64,000 bases of DNA from Terriglobia bacterium (GCA_021324615.1 JAJPIT010000113.1:62001-126000), one strand, 5' to 3'. Counted from the first letter of the stretch, positions 39,103-47,415 are shown. The notes: generated by a model from the sequence alone, not told the origin. Made by a program: numbers and translations.

Positions 39103-39288
39103 TTATTTCCCTCCGACATAGCGTGGATAAAAGCCGTAATGGGAGCGGTACGCGCCGCGATTATCGCGCACCGTTTTCGGAACGTTCTTCAACTGATTCA
39201 CCGGCGTGAGCGACCAGCCCCGGTACTCGGCCCAGGTGGTTCCGGTCAGCAGCAGCAGCGAGTAAACAAAATAAGCGGTGTAGCGCAT
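39103..39288 (-). CDS. Small secreted protein of unknown function
   Basis: 61 residues. A signal peptide (MRYTAYFVYSLLLLTGTTWA) is followed by a short Tyr/Gly-rich mature part, RGWSLTPVNQLKNVPKTVRD then GAYRSHYGFYPRYVGGK. It fits tightly between DUF350 and a DUF4178 gene (gap 2 bases upstream, about 20 downstream), so it is almost certainly part of the operon. No family recognised. Confidence 0.7.
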   Translation of the reverse strand: MRYTAYFVYSLLLLTGTTWAEYRGWSLTPVNQLKNVPKTVRDNRGAYRSHYGFYPRYVGGK

Positions 39289-39290
39289 CC

Positions 39291-40652
39291 TTATTCCCCT
39301 ATGCTCTCGATCACGGATCCCACAGCACTCATCAGCATCGACGAGGGTGTCACTGGTCCGCCGCTTTGCGCCCAGCGCTGCTGTTCGAAAGACCGCCGGC
39401 GAAGGCTCGAAATCACCGGCGGGACCAGCAGCAGAACTCCTGCGATCCAGAACCAGGCGTAATTGGGAACCTCGTGGCGGATCGTAATATCATACGCGAC
39501 GGCGTTGTACTTCTTCGTTCCATTGCGATACGGCCCGGCGGGGTCCATCTCCGGCTCGACGCGCAGATAGTAGCGGCCCGGCGGCACCGACGGCAGATAC
39601 GCGGTCGAAGTTTGGCCGCCTTCGCTCCAGGAGCCGTCGCTATCCGCGCCGTGGTAATAGCTCACTTCGCGGCCGAAATCGTAAGCCGAGCCGGTGTCGT
39701 CGTTGATCAGGGCGAAGTTAAAATACACCCAGTTGTTGTTGACATCGGCGTGAACGGTCAGTTGCAGCCCGCTCGGGCGGCCGTCGATGTTGAACACCGG
39801 AGTGACGAAGGATGGCTCCGGCTGAAGCGTCGAAAAGTGATAAGAGTTGCGAAAAACGACGTTTTCGCGGCTAAAAACCGCGAAAAACATCGCTAATCCG
39901 GCCAGCAGCAGCAGCATCAGGAAACACACCGGCCACATGCTGGACCGGCCCTGATAGGGCGACGGCTGATTCAGGTAGACGCCGCGCGGGCGCTCGGGCT
40001 TGCCGGGAAGCGAGAATGCCTGCCAGATCGCGGCCGCCGGCGTGTATTCGCCGCGCGACCAGGTGATTTCATCCTGCGTGGTTTCCGAGGAAAGCACAAA
40101 GGGCGGATGGATGAAATCGTCGCAGATCACCTTTTCGCCCGCCTGCACGCGCCACGGAAATTCGCCGAGCACGAAGGACGTCACGGCCTGGCAGCCGGAA
40201 AAATGCCTGAAAATCCGGCCTTCGAAGGAGACGGCGGGGCGCCCGCCGAGCGCCAGCCGCTGCGGCATCGGCTCCAGCGGCGTCACGAAGTTCCAATGGC
40301 CCTGATATTCGGTGAGATAGCGGAATCCTTTGTAAGGATTGAACAGGAGATATTCGTCCCAGGAGTCGCCTTCTTCGACGACCACCCGCTGCTGAAACCC
40401 GATCGCTTCCCATTCCGCGCCGGCGAGCTTGCCGCGGGTTCCCAGCGGAATTTTCAAATCGCAGCGCTGCGCTTCCTGAATCTGCCCCAGGATTTTAATG
40501 TCCGGCTCTGAAGTATCGAGCGCGGCCAGGCAGTTCGGGCAGACCACGGTGAGGGTGTGGCCGAAGCCGCGCAGAGCCAAGGCCGCGCCGCAGTTCGGGC
40601 AGTTGAGCGCGCGAGTCTTGACCAGCGGGGGGGTGACTAGCGGCGATGCCAT
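39291..40652 (-). CDS. DUF4178 membrane-associated protein with N-terminal zinc ribbon
   Basis: 453 residues. A zinc ribbon (C18, C21, C38, C41) precedes the DUF4178 beta domain (GTRGKLAGAEWEAIGFQQR, WDEYLLFNPYKGFRYL). Two hydrophobic segments follow, near 236-257 and near 397-416, flanking a beta-rich part with HADVNNNWVYFNFALIND and LRVEPEMDPAGPY. The linker contains VIGQL-like polar stretches but no enzyme motif. DUF4178 proteins co-occur with AdoMet decarboxylase-like genes. Here it is fourth in the operon, after a smaller paralogue. The two-helix end would place the middle domain outside the membrane. Confidence 0.85.
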   Translation of the reverse strand: MASPLVTPPLVKTRALNCPNCGAALALRGFGHTLTVVCPNCLAALDTSEPDIKILGQIQEAQRCDLKIPLGTRGKLAGAEWEAIGFQQRVVVEEGDSWDEYLLFNPYKGFRYLTEYQGHWNFVTPLEPMPQRLALGGRPAVSFEGRIFRHFSGCQAVTSFVLGEFPWRVQAGEKVICDDFIHPPFVLSSETTQDEITWSRGEYTPAAAIWQAFSLPGKPERPRGVYLNQPSPYQGRSSMWPVCFLMLLLLAGLAMFFAVFSRENVVFRNSYHFSTLQPEPSFVTPVFNIDGRPSGLQLTVHADVNNNWVYFNFALINDDTGSAYDFGREVSYYHGADSDGSWSEGGQTSTAYLPSVPPGRYYLRVEPEMDPAGPYRNGTKKYNAVAYDITIRHEVPNYAWFWIAGVLLLVPPVISSLRRRSFEQQRWAQSGGPVTPSSMLMSAVGSVIESIGE

Positions 40653-40680
40653 TGCCTTGGGCCTTGACGCGAAACCGGAA

Positions 40681-41313
40681 TCACTTCCATCCCTCGAACT
40701 GGCGCAGATTCTTCAATTGCAGAGCTTCGAACTCCACCCACTCCCCGGCGAAAAACAGCGGCGGAGTTTCACTGTAATCGATGGTCGCAAACGCCGCCCC
40801 GGAGGTCCGCAGATCGGCGAAGCGCATGGCGGACTTCTCATAATAGGGGAACGGCAGCTCGCCTTCGAAGCCCTTGTAGACCGCCACGGTGACGGTGGAC
40901 ACCTCGAAGTCGGTGTCTTGATAGCGCAGGCGCTTGCCGCGCGAGATCTGCTGCTCGTCCGGAAGCGGAACGCCGCCGGCCAGAAACGACACCGCGTATT
41001 GCAGTTGCGCGTCTGACAGCCATCCGCTCTGCCCGTCGGCCATCACGATGTGCCATTCGTTCCATCCGCCCTGCTCCCACTGATAAACCAGCCGTCCAGT
41101 GACCTGAAATTTCTTTCCCTTGTACACACCCTCGGTGAGCAGTTGGATGGGCGAGGGATCGGGCGGAAGATCGGCGACTTTGCCCACGGTTTTCAGATCC
41201 AGATCGGAGCGGATCAGAATCGATTGGCAGAAAGGGCAGGCGGCCTGCACCGCGCCCGACCAGCGGAACTGGACCGGAGCGCCGCAGTTGGGACAATTCG
41301 CTCCGCGGGTCAT
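40681..41313 (-). CDS. DUF4178 protein, short soluble form
   Basis: 210 residues from the ATG at 41313, which overlaps the speD-like stop as ATGA. An N-terminal zinc ribbon (C7, C10, C26, C29) leads into one or two copies of the DUF4178 fold (EGVYKGKKFQVTGRLVYQWE, WNEWHIVMADGQSGWLSDAQ). There is no membrane segment. The wording W-E-x-G-G-W-N-E-W/H is characteristic of DUF4178. A paralogue with membrane helices is next in the operon, so the pair may form a hetero-oligomer; that is inference. Confidence 0.86.
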   Translation of the reverse strand: MTRGANCPNCGAPVQFRWSGAVQAACPFCQSILIRSDLDLKTVGKVADLPPDPSPIQLLTEGVYKGKKFQVTGRLVYQWEQGGWNEWHIVMADGQSGWLSDAQLQYAVSFLAGGVPLPDEQQISRGKRLRYQDTDFEVSTVTVAVYKGFEGELPFPYYEKSAMRFADLRTSGAAFATIDYSETPPLFFAGEWVEFEALQLKNLRQFEGWK

Positions 41314-41690
41314 CGGCAATACGGACGATCCAGCTTCCGCACCTCCACGGAACCCGCGCCGAACCGGTTTTTCAGCTCGTCTTCAAAACCCCAGTCGGGA
41401 CGCGGGCGGCAGCAGAATACGTTCAGGCACAGCGACTGAAACTCGGGGAAGGTATGGCACGCCAGATGCGATTCCTGAAGCAAGGCGAGCCCGGTGATGC
41501 CGCCGCCCGAGAACTGGTGCCACTGAGCTTCAGCGGCGGGATGCAAATTGAGTCCTTCGATCAGGCGGCTGAACAGCGCGGCCAACGCCCCGCGGTCGGA
41601 CAGCGCTGCGGGATCGCAGCCGTGCGCCTCGATGATCCACTCGCATCCCGACATCCCCATGCTCTTCGCTCGCTCGGAGGTGCGGACCAT
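41310..41690 (-). CDS. speD: S-adenosylmethionine decarboxylase-like protein
   Basis: 126 residues starting at the ATG at 41690, which overlaps the SPFH stop as TGATG; this start was preferred over the longer frame. The processing site is LLQESHLACHTFPE with Ser74 as the expected pyruvoyl residue after Glu73, His79 nearby, and paired cysteines at 93-94 where the family has its proton-donating Cys. These are the SpeD prokaryotic-type features, so self-cleavage and decarboxylation of AdoMet are likely. Product: decarboxylated AdoMet for aminopropyl transfer, matching the SpeE-like gene in the same operon. Confidence 0.9.
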   Translation of the reverse strand: MVRTSERAKSMGMSGCEWIIEAHGCDPAALSDRGALAALFSRLIEGLNLHPAAEAQWHQFSGGGITGLALLQESHLACHTFPEFQSLCLNVFCCRPRPDWGFEDELKNRFGAGSVEVRKLDRPYCR

Positions 41691-42736
41691 CAGCCTTGCG
41701 AGCTTCCGCACTCCGGACAAAATTTCGCGCTTTTCGGAATCGATTTGCCGCAGTTGATGCAGAACTTTGTCTCGGCCGCCGGCGTCGCGGGAGCCGGCGC
41801 CGCCGGACCACCTGCCGTCGCCGCGGGCGCCGCCGGACCACCTGCCGGCGCCGCGGGCGCCGCCGGCGGAGGCTGCTCGCCCGGACGCAGCGCGTTCGCC
41901 ATGGTCTGCGCCATCGTGAATCCCGCGCCTAAACCCGCGCCGATTCCCGCGATTCCGCCTTCATTCGCCGCCGCGATGGGCATCGAATTGGCCACCTGAT
42001 ACTGCGTGTACTTGCCCATGTCGCCCAGCATATTCATGCCGATTCTGGTGTCGAGCAGCTTTTGCAGCTCTTCGGGCAGGGAAAGATTCTCGACAACGAA
42101 GCTATCGAGCGCCAGGCCGAGATCGGCGAAAACCGGCTTCAACCCCTCGCCGATGCGGTTGCCGAGTTCGGTCTGATTCGCCGCCATATCGAGAAACGGC
42201 AGCGCCGATTCGGCGAACGCGCTGGTCATGCGTCCGATGATGGTGTTGCGAAGCTGGCCTTCGATGTCGGGCACGCGGTAGATTTCGCGCGTTCCGCTCA
42301 CCTTGCTGTAAAACACGCGCGGGTCGGCGATGTGCCAGGGATAGATTCCGTAGCCGCGCAGCCGCACCGCGCCGAACTCCTTGTCGCGAATGGTGATGGG
42401 CGTGGCGGTGCCCCAGCGCTGATCGGTCTGGATGCGGGTGGAGAAGAAATAAACGTCGCTTTTAAACGGCGAGTTGAACTTCTTGTCCCAATTCATCAGA
42501 TCCGTGAGGATGGGCAGATTTTCCGTAGTGAGCGTGTATAATCCCGGGCCGAACACGTCGGCGACGCGCCCTTCGTTGACGAAAACCGCCATCTGCGAGT
42601 CGCGCACGGTCAGCTTCCCGCCATTCATGATTTCCATGTTGTTCATGGGGAAGCGATAGCTGAGGATGCCATCCTCCGGCTCCGTGTACTGGATGACGGA
42701 GATCCATTGTCTGGCGATAAAATCGCGGAGCGCCAT
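41690..42736 (-). CDS. SPFH-domain protein with C-terminal zinc ribbon
   Basis: 348 residues from the ATG at 42736, preceded by a good CCGGAGGA ribosome site; the longer frame upstream is spurious. The SPFH/virion-core-like domain occupies about 1-240 (MALRDFIARQWISVIQY, LYTLTTENLPILTDL, LPEELQKLLDTRIG). An Ala/Gly/Pro linker (285-322) leads to a zinc ribbon with C326, C329, C340 and C343. Related SPFH proteins form membrane scaffolds that recruit other factors. It heads the seven-gene polyamine-linked operon, coupled to speD by one base. Confidence 0.88.
   Translation of the reverse strand: MALRDFIARQWISVIQYTEPEDGILSYRFPMNNMEIMNGGKLTVRDSQMAVFVNEGRVADVFGPGLYTLTTENLPILTDLMNWDKKFNSPFKSDVYFFSTRIQTDQRWGTATPITIRDKEFGAVRLRGYGIYPWHIADPRVFYSKVSGTREIYRVPDIEGQLRNTIIGRMTSAFAESALPFLDMAANQTELGNRIGEGLKPVFADLGLALDSFVVENLSLPEELQKLLDTRIGMNMLGDMGKYTQYQVANSMPIAAANEGGIAGIGAGLGAGFTMAQTMANALRPGEQPPPAAPAAPAGGPAAPAATAGGPAAPAPATPAAETKFCINCGKSIPKSAKFCPECGSSQG
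41801..41866. repeat. 30-bp tandem repeat in the SPFH linker
   Basis: Two copies of a 30-base unit (41801-41830 and 41831-41860, one mismatch) plus six bases of a third encode the GGPAAPAATA-type linker. Copy-number change would alter linker length in frame. GC content is extreme, so it may also be an assembly trouble spot. Confidence 0.8.
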
Positions 42737-42862
42737 GGGGTGTGTCCTCCGGTTGCTTGTCTCACAAAGTATAACGCCAGCGGCGGCCGGAATGTTCCCT
42801 TCCTTGCGGAGCCTCACCAGCCCGGAAAGCCGGGCGGAGTTGTGGCAAACTACGGATTCACC

Positions 42863-43426
42863 ATGAGCTGCGAATTGTGGCTGATCCGCCACGGCGAAAC
42901 GGAATGGAGCCTTTCCGGCCAGCACACCTCGCGGACGGATCTGCCGCTGCTGGCCGAAGGCGAGCGGCGCGCGCGGGCGTTGCGCGAAATTCTCGCCGGC
43001 ACAAATTTCGCGCGCGTGCTTTCCAGCCCGCTGCGCCGCGCCGTGGATACCGCGCGCCTGGCCGGATTTCATCCGGAAACCTGCGCTGATCTGCGCGAAT
43101 GGCAATACGGCGACTATGAAGGTTTGACCTCGGCGCAAATCCGGCAATCCGCCCCGGACTGGTCCATATGGACCTCGACTCCTCCGCATGGCGAGACCGC
43201 CGGGGAGGTGGCCGCCCGCGCCGACCGCGTGATCGCCGAAGCGCTGCGGGCTTCCGGCCCGGTGGCGCTGTTCGGGCACGGCCACATGCTGCGGGTGCTG
43301 GCCGCCCGGTGGCTCGATTTGCCGCCGCAATACGGGCGATTTTTTTCCCTAAGTACGGCCTCGGTCAGCGTGCTGGCGATTGAGAATGCAACGCATGTGA
43401 TCCGGCTGTGGAATCGGGTAGCATGA
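42863..43426 (+). CDS. Histidine-phosphatase-family protein (phosphoglycerate mutase-like)
   Basis: 187 residues from the ATG at 42863; the longer frame upstream reads through the intergenic region. The RHGE motif in LIRHGETEWSLSGQH holds the phospho-accepting histidine, SSPLRRAVDTA is the second arginine box, and GHGHMLRVLAARW gives the distal catalytic histidine. It belongs to the small GpmB/CobC group, which dephosphorylates diverse metabolites. It is divergent from the SPFH operon with about 125 bases between the starts. Confidence 0.9.
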   Translation: MSCELWLIRHGETEWSLSGQHTSRTDLPLLAEGERRARALREILAGTNFARVLSSPLRRAVDTARLAGFHPETCADLREWQYGDYEGLTSAQIRQSAPDWSIWTSTPPHGETAGEVAARADRVIAEALRASGPVALFGHGHMLRVLAARWLDLPPQYGRFFSLSTASVSVLAIENATHVIRLWNRVA

Positions 43427-43460
43427 AGAGGACGCCGCCCTTCCGCCGGCGAATCACCGC

Positions 43461-44267
43461 ATGCCGCCTCATGCGACGCTTTCCCGTTCCGAACCGCGAA
43501 CCGGGCCGGCATGGCTCTGGCCCAACCTGCTGAGCATCGACGCTCCGCTGGTCGCGCTGCTCTGGCAGCTTTTGTTCGCGCGATGCTTTCACGCCGCGGT
43601 CAGCGCGATGTCGGCCGTGCTGCTGGTTCTCGCCGTATGGCTGATCTACGCCGCGGACCGCCTCCTGGATGTCCGCGGCGCGAGCCGGGCGCGCCTTCCC
43701 CGGCACGAATTCTACCGCCGCTATGGCGGGGTGGTGACGCCGGTCTGGATCGGCGTGCTGGCGCTGGCGGCCTGGCTCGCCTGCACCCGGCTGCCGGCGG
43801 GTATTTTCGCGCGGGGCGCCGGACTGGCTGGCGCGGTGGCGCTGTATTTCTTCATGGTTCACCGTCTGCGGTGGAGTCGGCCCAAGGAGCTGGCGGTGGC
43901 CGTGCTGTTCGCGCTCGGCGCATCGCTTGCGGCGTGGGAAAAAGTGCGATCGCCGGGCGACGTGGCGACCATCGTTTTGTTCTCCTGCCTGTGCTGGATC
44001 AACTGCGCCGCCATCGAGACCTGGGAGCGCGGCGGCGGCGCGGCCTGGCCGGTGCGCGGCGCGGCGGCTCTGGTGGCGCTGGTGGCCATGCTGTTCCTCT
44101 ACGCTCATCGCCCGGTGCTCAGCGGCGCCGAGGCGGCCAGCGCTCTGGCCTTCGTCGCGCTCGATCACGCCCGCGAGCGTTTGTCGCCCGACGCGCTTCG
44201 CGTTCTGGCCGACGCCGCCCTGCTGAGCCCGCTGCTGTTTCTTCCCATCGCCGGAATCGTGCTTTGA
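43461..44267 (+). CDS. UbiA-like multi-pass membrane protein
   Basis: 268 residues with about eight hydrophobic helices. In the second, WLIYAADRLLDVRG resembles the first aspartate-rich N/D-x3-D motif of UbiA prenyltransferases, and ALDHARERLSPDALR lies where a second acidic motif would be, though it is degenerate. The early text LSIDAPLVALLWQLLFA is seen in a family of unannotated UbiA-like proteins. Whether it still transfers a prenyl group is unclear. The next gene, a methyltransferase, starts within its stop codon. Confidence 0.65.
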   Translation: MPPHATLSRSEPRTGPAWLWPNLLSIDAPLVALLWQLLFARCFHAAVSAMSAVLLVLAVWLIYAADRLLDVRGASRARLPRHEFYRRYGGVVTPVWIGVLALAAWLACTRLPAGIFARGAGLAGAVALYFFMVHRLRWSRPKELAVAVLFALGASLAAWEKVRSPGDVATIVLFSCLCWINCAAIETWERGGGAAWPVRGAAALVALVAMLFLYAHRPVLSGAEAASALAFVALDHARERLSPDALRVLADAALLSPLLFLPIAGIVL

Positions 44268-44878
44268 ATTGCGATCCGATCGCGCGCTGGTATCGCTGGC
44301 TTGAATACGCCGGATTCGGGGGCGCGCTGCAACGGCGCCGCACCGCGTTTTTGCGCGACGTCGCCGATGCAAGGCGCGTGCTGCTGCTGGGCGAAGGCGA
44401 CGGGCGCTTTCTGGTGGAGCTGGTCCGGCAGAACCGCGGCGCTTCCATCGACTACGTGGATCTGAGCCGGCGAATGCTCGAGCGGGCGCGCCGTGCCGGA
44501 GATGGCGTAAACTATCGCCAGGGCGACGCGCTCACTATCCCGCTTCCGGAGAGCGAGTACGACCTGATCGTCACTCATTTTTTTCTCGACTGCTTCGAAC
44601 CCGCCGAATTAACCAGGCTCATCGGGCGCGCCGCGCGAGCCGCCCGCCCGGACGCGCGCTGGCTGGTATCGGAGTTCCGCGAGCCGTCGGCGTGGGCCCG
44701 CGCCGTGGTCCGGATGCTGTACTGGTTTTTCCGGGTCACGACGGGGCTCAAAACATCGCGGCTCTCCGATCACCGGCCGCTGCTGGCCGAGTGCGGATTC
44801 CGTCTGATCCGCGAAGAGCGCGCGCGGGCTGGACTGCTGGTCTCCGAGCTGTGGTCCCGCGCGCAGTCCCCGCCGTGA
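44264..44878 (+). CDS. Class I SAM methyltransferase coupled to the UbiA-like gene
   Basis: 204 residues. The start is a TTG at 44264 that overlaps the preceding TGA stop (TTGA), chosen because homologous sequence begins at NCDPIARWYRWLEY and no ATG is available. The SAM loop is LLLGEGDGRFL, motif II VDLSRRML, motif III GDALTIPLPESEYD, and HFFLDCFE is motif IV. The opening ARWYRWLEYAGFG is typical of small methyltransferases near membrane enzymes. Substrate may be the product of the UbiA-like protein, which is inference from coupling. Confidence 0.82.
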   Translation: MNCDPIARWYRWLEYAGFGGALQRRRTAFLRDVADARRVLLLGEGDGRFLVELVRQNRGASIDYVDLSRRMLERARRAGDGVNYRQGDALTIPLPESEYDLIVTHFFLDCFEPAELTRLIGRAARAARPDARWLVSEFREPSAWARAVVRMLYWFFRVTTGLKTSRLSDHRPLLAECGFRLIREERARAGLLVSELWSRAQSPP

Positions 44879-44902
44879 GGCGAACTGGCACGCCCAAGGC
44901 CT

Positions 44903-45580
44903 CTACTGTTTCCTGGCCGGATGCTTCAGCAGCACGCTGTTGCCATAGGGCCGCTGATAACTGACGAAGTACCGGTCCGTGAACACGTCGAACGTCTCGG
45001 CGGGATAAAACGCGATCGCCGCCATCCAGTTGTCCACATCGGACTGCTTCAGCCACATCCAGTCGCGCGACTGATCCGGGTTCTTGTCGATGACCACGAT
45101 CCGGCCGTCCGGCTTGAGATAGGTGGCCGTGGCGTTCAAATAAGCCTGGCGGTGCTCGATCATGTGCAGCACACGGTGGAAGAACGCCACGTCGACGTCC
45201 TTCACCGGCAGCTTGGGATCGTCATTGGCGCCCAGCACGGTTCGCAAATTCGTCACGCCCTCTTTTTTCGCGCGTTCGGCGACATAATCGAGCATCTTCT
45301 GATCGATGTCCACGGCGTATAGAATTCCGTTGGGCGCGATCGCCTTGGCCATGGGGATCGAAAAGCTCCCCGAACCGGAGCCGATGTCGGCGACGATGTC
45401 GCCCGGCTTTAAGCGCAGTTTTTCGATCACCTCGGGAATCTTCTGCTCGATGCCGCGCTCCAGCCGGTTCATCGCGTCGATGTACTTTTCCGCCGGCTGC
45501 TGGGCGAGCTGGGCGGAAGCCGTGGGGGCCACCAGCGCGCACCCGGCTACGGCGATGGCAAACCATCCTGTTGCTGACAT
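44903..45580 (-). CDS. Exported SAM-dependent methyltransferase-like protein
   Basis: 225 residues from the ATG at 45580, which has AGGAGAAT upstream. It begins with a Sec-type signal peptide (MSATGWFAIAVAGCALVAPTASA) and then carries a regular methyltransferase fold: VADIGSGSGSFSIPMAKAI, VDIDQKMLDYV, FFHRVLHMIEHR and VVIDKNPDQSRD. AdoMet is cytoplasmic, so an exported methyltransferase is odd; the family may bind another ligand outside. The next gene upstream also encodes an exported protein. Confidence 0.82.
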   Translation of the reverse strand: MSATGWFAIAVAGCALVAPTASAQLAQQPAEKYIDAMNRLERGIEQKIPEVIEKLRLKPGDIVADIGSGSGSFSIPMAKAIAPNGILYAVDIDQKMLDYVAERAKKEGVTNLRTVLGANDDPKLPVKDVDVAFFHRVLHMIEHRQAYLNATATYLKPDGRIVVIDKNPDQSRDWMWLKQSDVDNWMAAIAFYPAETFDVFTDRYFVSYQRPYGNSVLLKHPARKQ

Positions 45581-45621
45581 GATCCTATTCTCCTGATTTT
45601 CCGCCTTCCGGGGGAACGGCG

Positions 45622-46425
45622 TCACAGCGGCGCGTCCGGATTGATAATGGTCCGCCACATGTGCGCCACCGGACTGTTATCGTTCCCCAGACCCTCCTTC
45701 GGCTGTTTGAAATTGCGCCCGATAATGTCGACGAACGGATCGAGCGTCACCTGGAGGTCCGGATCGAAGGCGTAAAGATCGTTCACCGTGACCATTCTCG
45801 GCGCCATGTACCATTTGTGCTTGCGCACCATCTTGTAGGTGGCCTCCACATAGGCTGGCGGCTTGTAATCCTCGCCCCAGATGCGTTTGTACAGATCCGG
45901 ATATTCGTAGCCGACCGAGGGATCGGGATAGAAGCGCAGCGCGGCGTGGTAGCGGATGGCGAAGGCAACCTTTTCCGAGACGTAGGGCTCGAAGAGCTGC
46001 GCGCCCCACCAGCCGTGGTCGGTCTTGATCAGGCTTTGCACCACGTCATGGAGCAGGCAGGCGAAAACGATCTCTTCCGGCATTCCCGTCTTTTGCGCGT
46101 GATGGGCGCTTTGCAGGCAGTGCCGGACCACGCCGCCGAAGCGGTGATTGTAGAAATCAATCAGTGTGGGTTTCTCCGGCATGGGATCGAGCTTTTTGAC
46201 GTTTCCGCGGCCGGCGACGAACAGGCTGCCCGCTCCGCGGCGGTAGGGACGCGTCTCGATCTGCGCGTCGATTTCGGCCACGGTGGGAAACTTCGGGGTA
46301 TCCTCGGCGGCGAGTTCCTCGATCAGGTAATCTTCAATGGCGTCGGCCTTGGCCTCCGGGCCCATGGCGGCCACGGCCGCCGCACCGCCCAGGCCGGCGA
46401 GAAACAATCTGCGATCGATCTCCAT
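45622..46425 (-). CDS. Tat-exported HD-domain protein
   Basis: 267 residues from the ATG at 46425 with AGGAG ahead. The leader MEIDRRLFLAGLGGAAAVAA has the twin-arginine motif DRRLFL. The HD core shows HRFGGVVRHCLQSAHHAQ, ACLLHDVVQ (metal-binding His-Asp) and RYHAALRFYP, so a metal-dependent phosphohydrolase or oxygenase is likely, folded before export. Gap to the exported methyltransferase gene is 41 bases, same direction. Substrate unknown. Confidence 0.82.
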   Translation of the reverse strand: MEIDRRLFLAGLGGAAAVAAMGPEAKADAIEDYLIEELAAEDTPKFPTVAEIDAQIETRPYRRGAGSLFVAGRGNVKKLDPMPEKPTLIDFYNHRFGGVVRHCLQSAHHAQKTGMPEEIVFACLLHDVVQSLIKTDHGWWGAQLFEPYVSEKVAFAIRYHAALRFYPDPSVGYEYPDLYKRIWGEDYKPPAYVEATYKMVRKHKWYMAPRMVTVNDLYAFDPDLQVTLDPFVDIIGRNFKQPKEGLGNDNSPVAHMWRTIINPDAPL

Positions 46426-46530
46426 CTGCGGGTCTCCTGGAACCGACGGGGGTTCTGTCAAACTATACACCGCCCGATCGCGGATGCAAAGCCCGCCCGG
46501 CGGCGGCCGCGGGCCGCCAAAAGACCGGAA

Positions 46531-47415
46531 TCAGATCGGCAAGGTCTTCAGATACTGGCGGAATTCCTGGCCTAAATCGAACCTTTTGAGCGCGAACTCC
46601 ACGGTGGCCTTGAGAAAGCCCAGCTTATCGCCGGCGTCGTAGCGCTTGCCTTCGAACTTATAGCCGTAGATCGGCCGGCAGCGCAGCACGTGTTTGAGGC
46701 CGTCGGTCAATTGAATCTCGCCGCCGCTGCCGGGCCCGATCGCTTCGAGCGAGGAGAAAATTTCCGGCGTGAGGACGTAGCGGCCAATGATGGCCAGCCG
46801 GGAGGGCGCCTCGCTGGCTTTGGGTTTCTCGACCATGTTGCGGATGCGGTAGAGCCGGTCGCGGCCGCCGTTGTGCGCCACCGGTTCGGCGTCCACCACG
46901 CCGTAGGCGGAAATGCTTTCGTCCGGGACCTCCATGAGGGCGACCACGGGGGCGTTGTAAAACTCGTAGACGTCCAGCAACTGGCGCAGGCAGGGCACCT
47001 CGGCGTCGATCACGTCGTCGGAGAGAACCACCGCGAAGGGCTCCTCGCCCACCAGCTCGCGCGCGCGCAGGACCGCGTGGCCCAACCCCAGGGCTTCCTT
47101 CTGCCGCACGTAGGAGACGTCGATCATGTCGGAGACGGCGCGCACCGTCGCCAGCAGATCCTTTTTATGGCGCGTTTCGAGCAGATGCTCCAGCTCGAAG
47201 CTGACGTCGAAATGGTCCTCGATGGCGGTTTTGCCGCGGCCGGTGACGATCAGGATGTTGCGCACCCCCGATTGCATCGCTTCCTCGACGCCATACTGGA
47301 TCAACGGCTTATCCACCAGCGGCAACATCTCTTTGGGTTGAGCTTTTGTGGCCGGAAGAAAACGGGTCCCCAGCCCCGCGGCGGGAAAAACCGCCTTTCG
47401 GACTTTCGCCATCAT
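46531..47415 (-). CDS. galU: UTP-glucose-1-phosphate uridylyltransferase
   Basis: 294 residues, full length. The nucleotidyltransferase signature FPAAGLGTRFLPATKAQPKE opens it, followed by the KP-LIQYGVEEA segment, LIVTGRGK, VVLSDDVID with the metal aspartate, and EIQLTDGLKH. It makes UDP-glucose for glycans, linking to the polysaccharide genes at 0.3-5.2 kb and the UDP-sugar dehydrogenase at 18-19 kb. It stands alone here, divergent from the glycosylase gene. Confidence 0.95.
   Translation of the reverse strand: MMAKVRKAVFPAAGLGTRFLPATKAQPKEMLPLVDKPLIQYGVEEAMQSGVRNILIVTGRGKTAIEDHFDVSFELEHLLETRHKKDLLATVRAVSDMIDVSYVRQKEALGLGHAVLRARELVGEEPFAVVLSDDVIDAEVPCLRQLLDVYEFYNAPVVALMEVPDESISAYGVVDAEPVAHNGGRDRLYRIRNMVEKPKASEAPSRLAIIGRYVLTPEIFSSLEAIGPGSGGEIQLTDGLKHVLRCRPIYGYKFEGKRYDAGDKLGFLKATVEFALKRFDLGQEFRQYLKTLPI

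Noticed and set aside
41690-43330. 546-codon frame ending in the SPFH protein
   Set aside because: The added N-terminal part is antisense to the histidine phosphatase and intergenic DNA; the ATG at 42736 has a ribosome site and matches the SPFH start.
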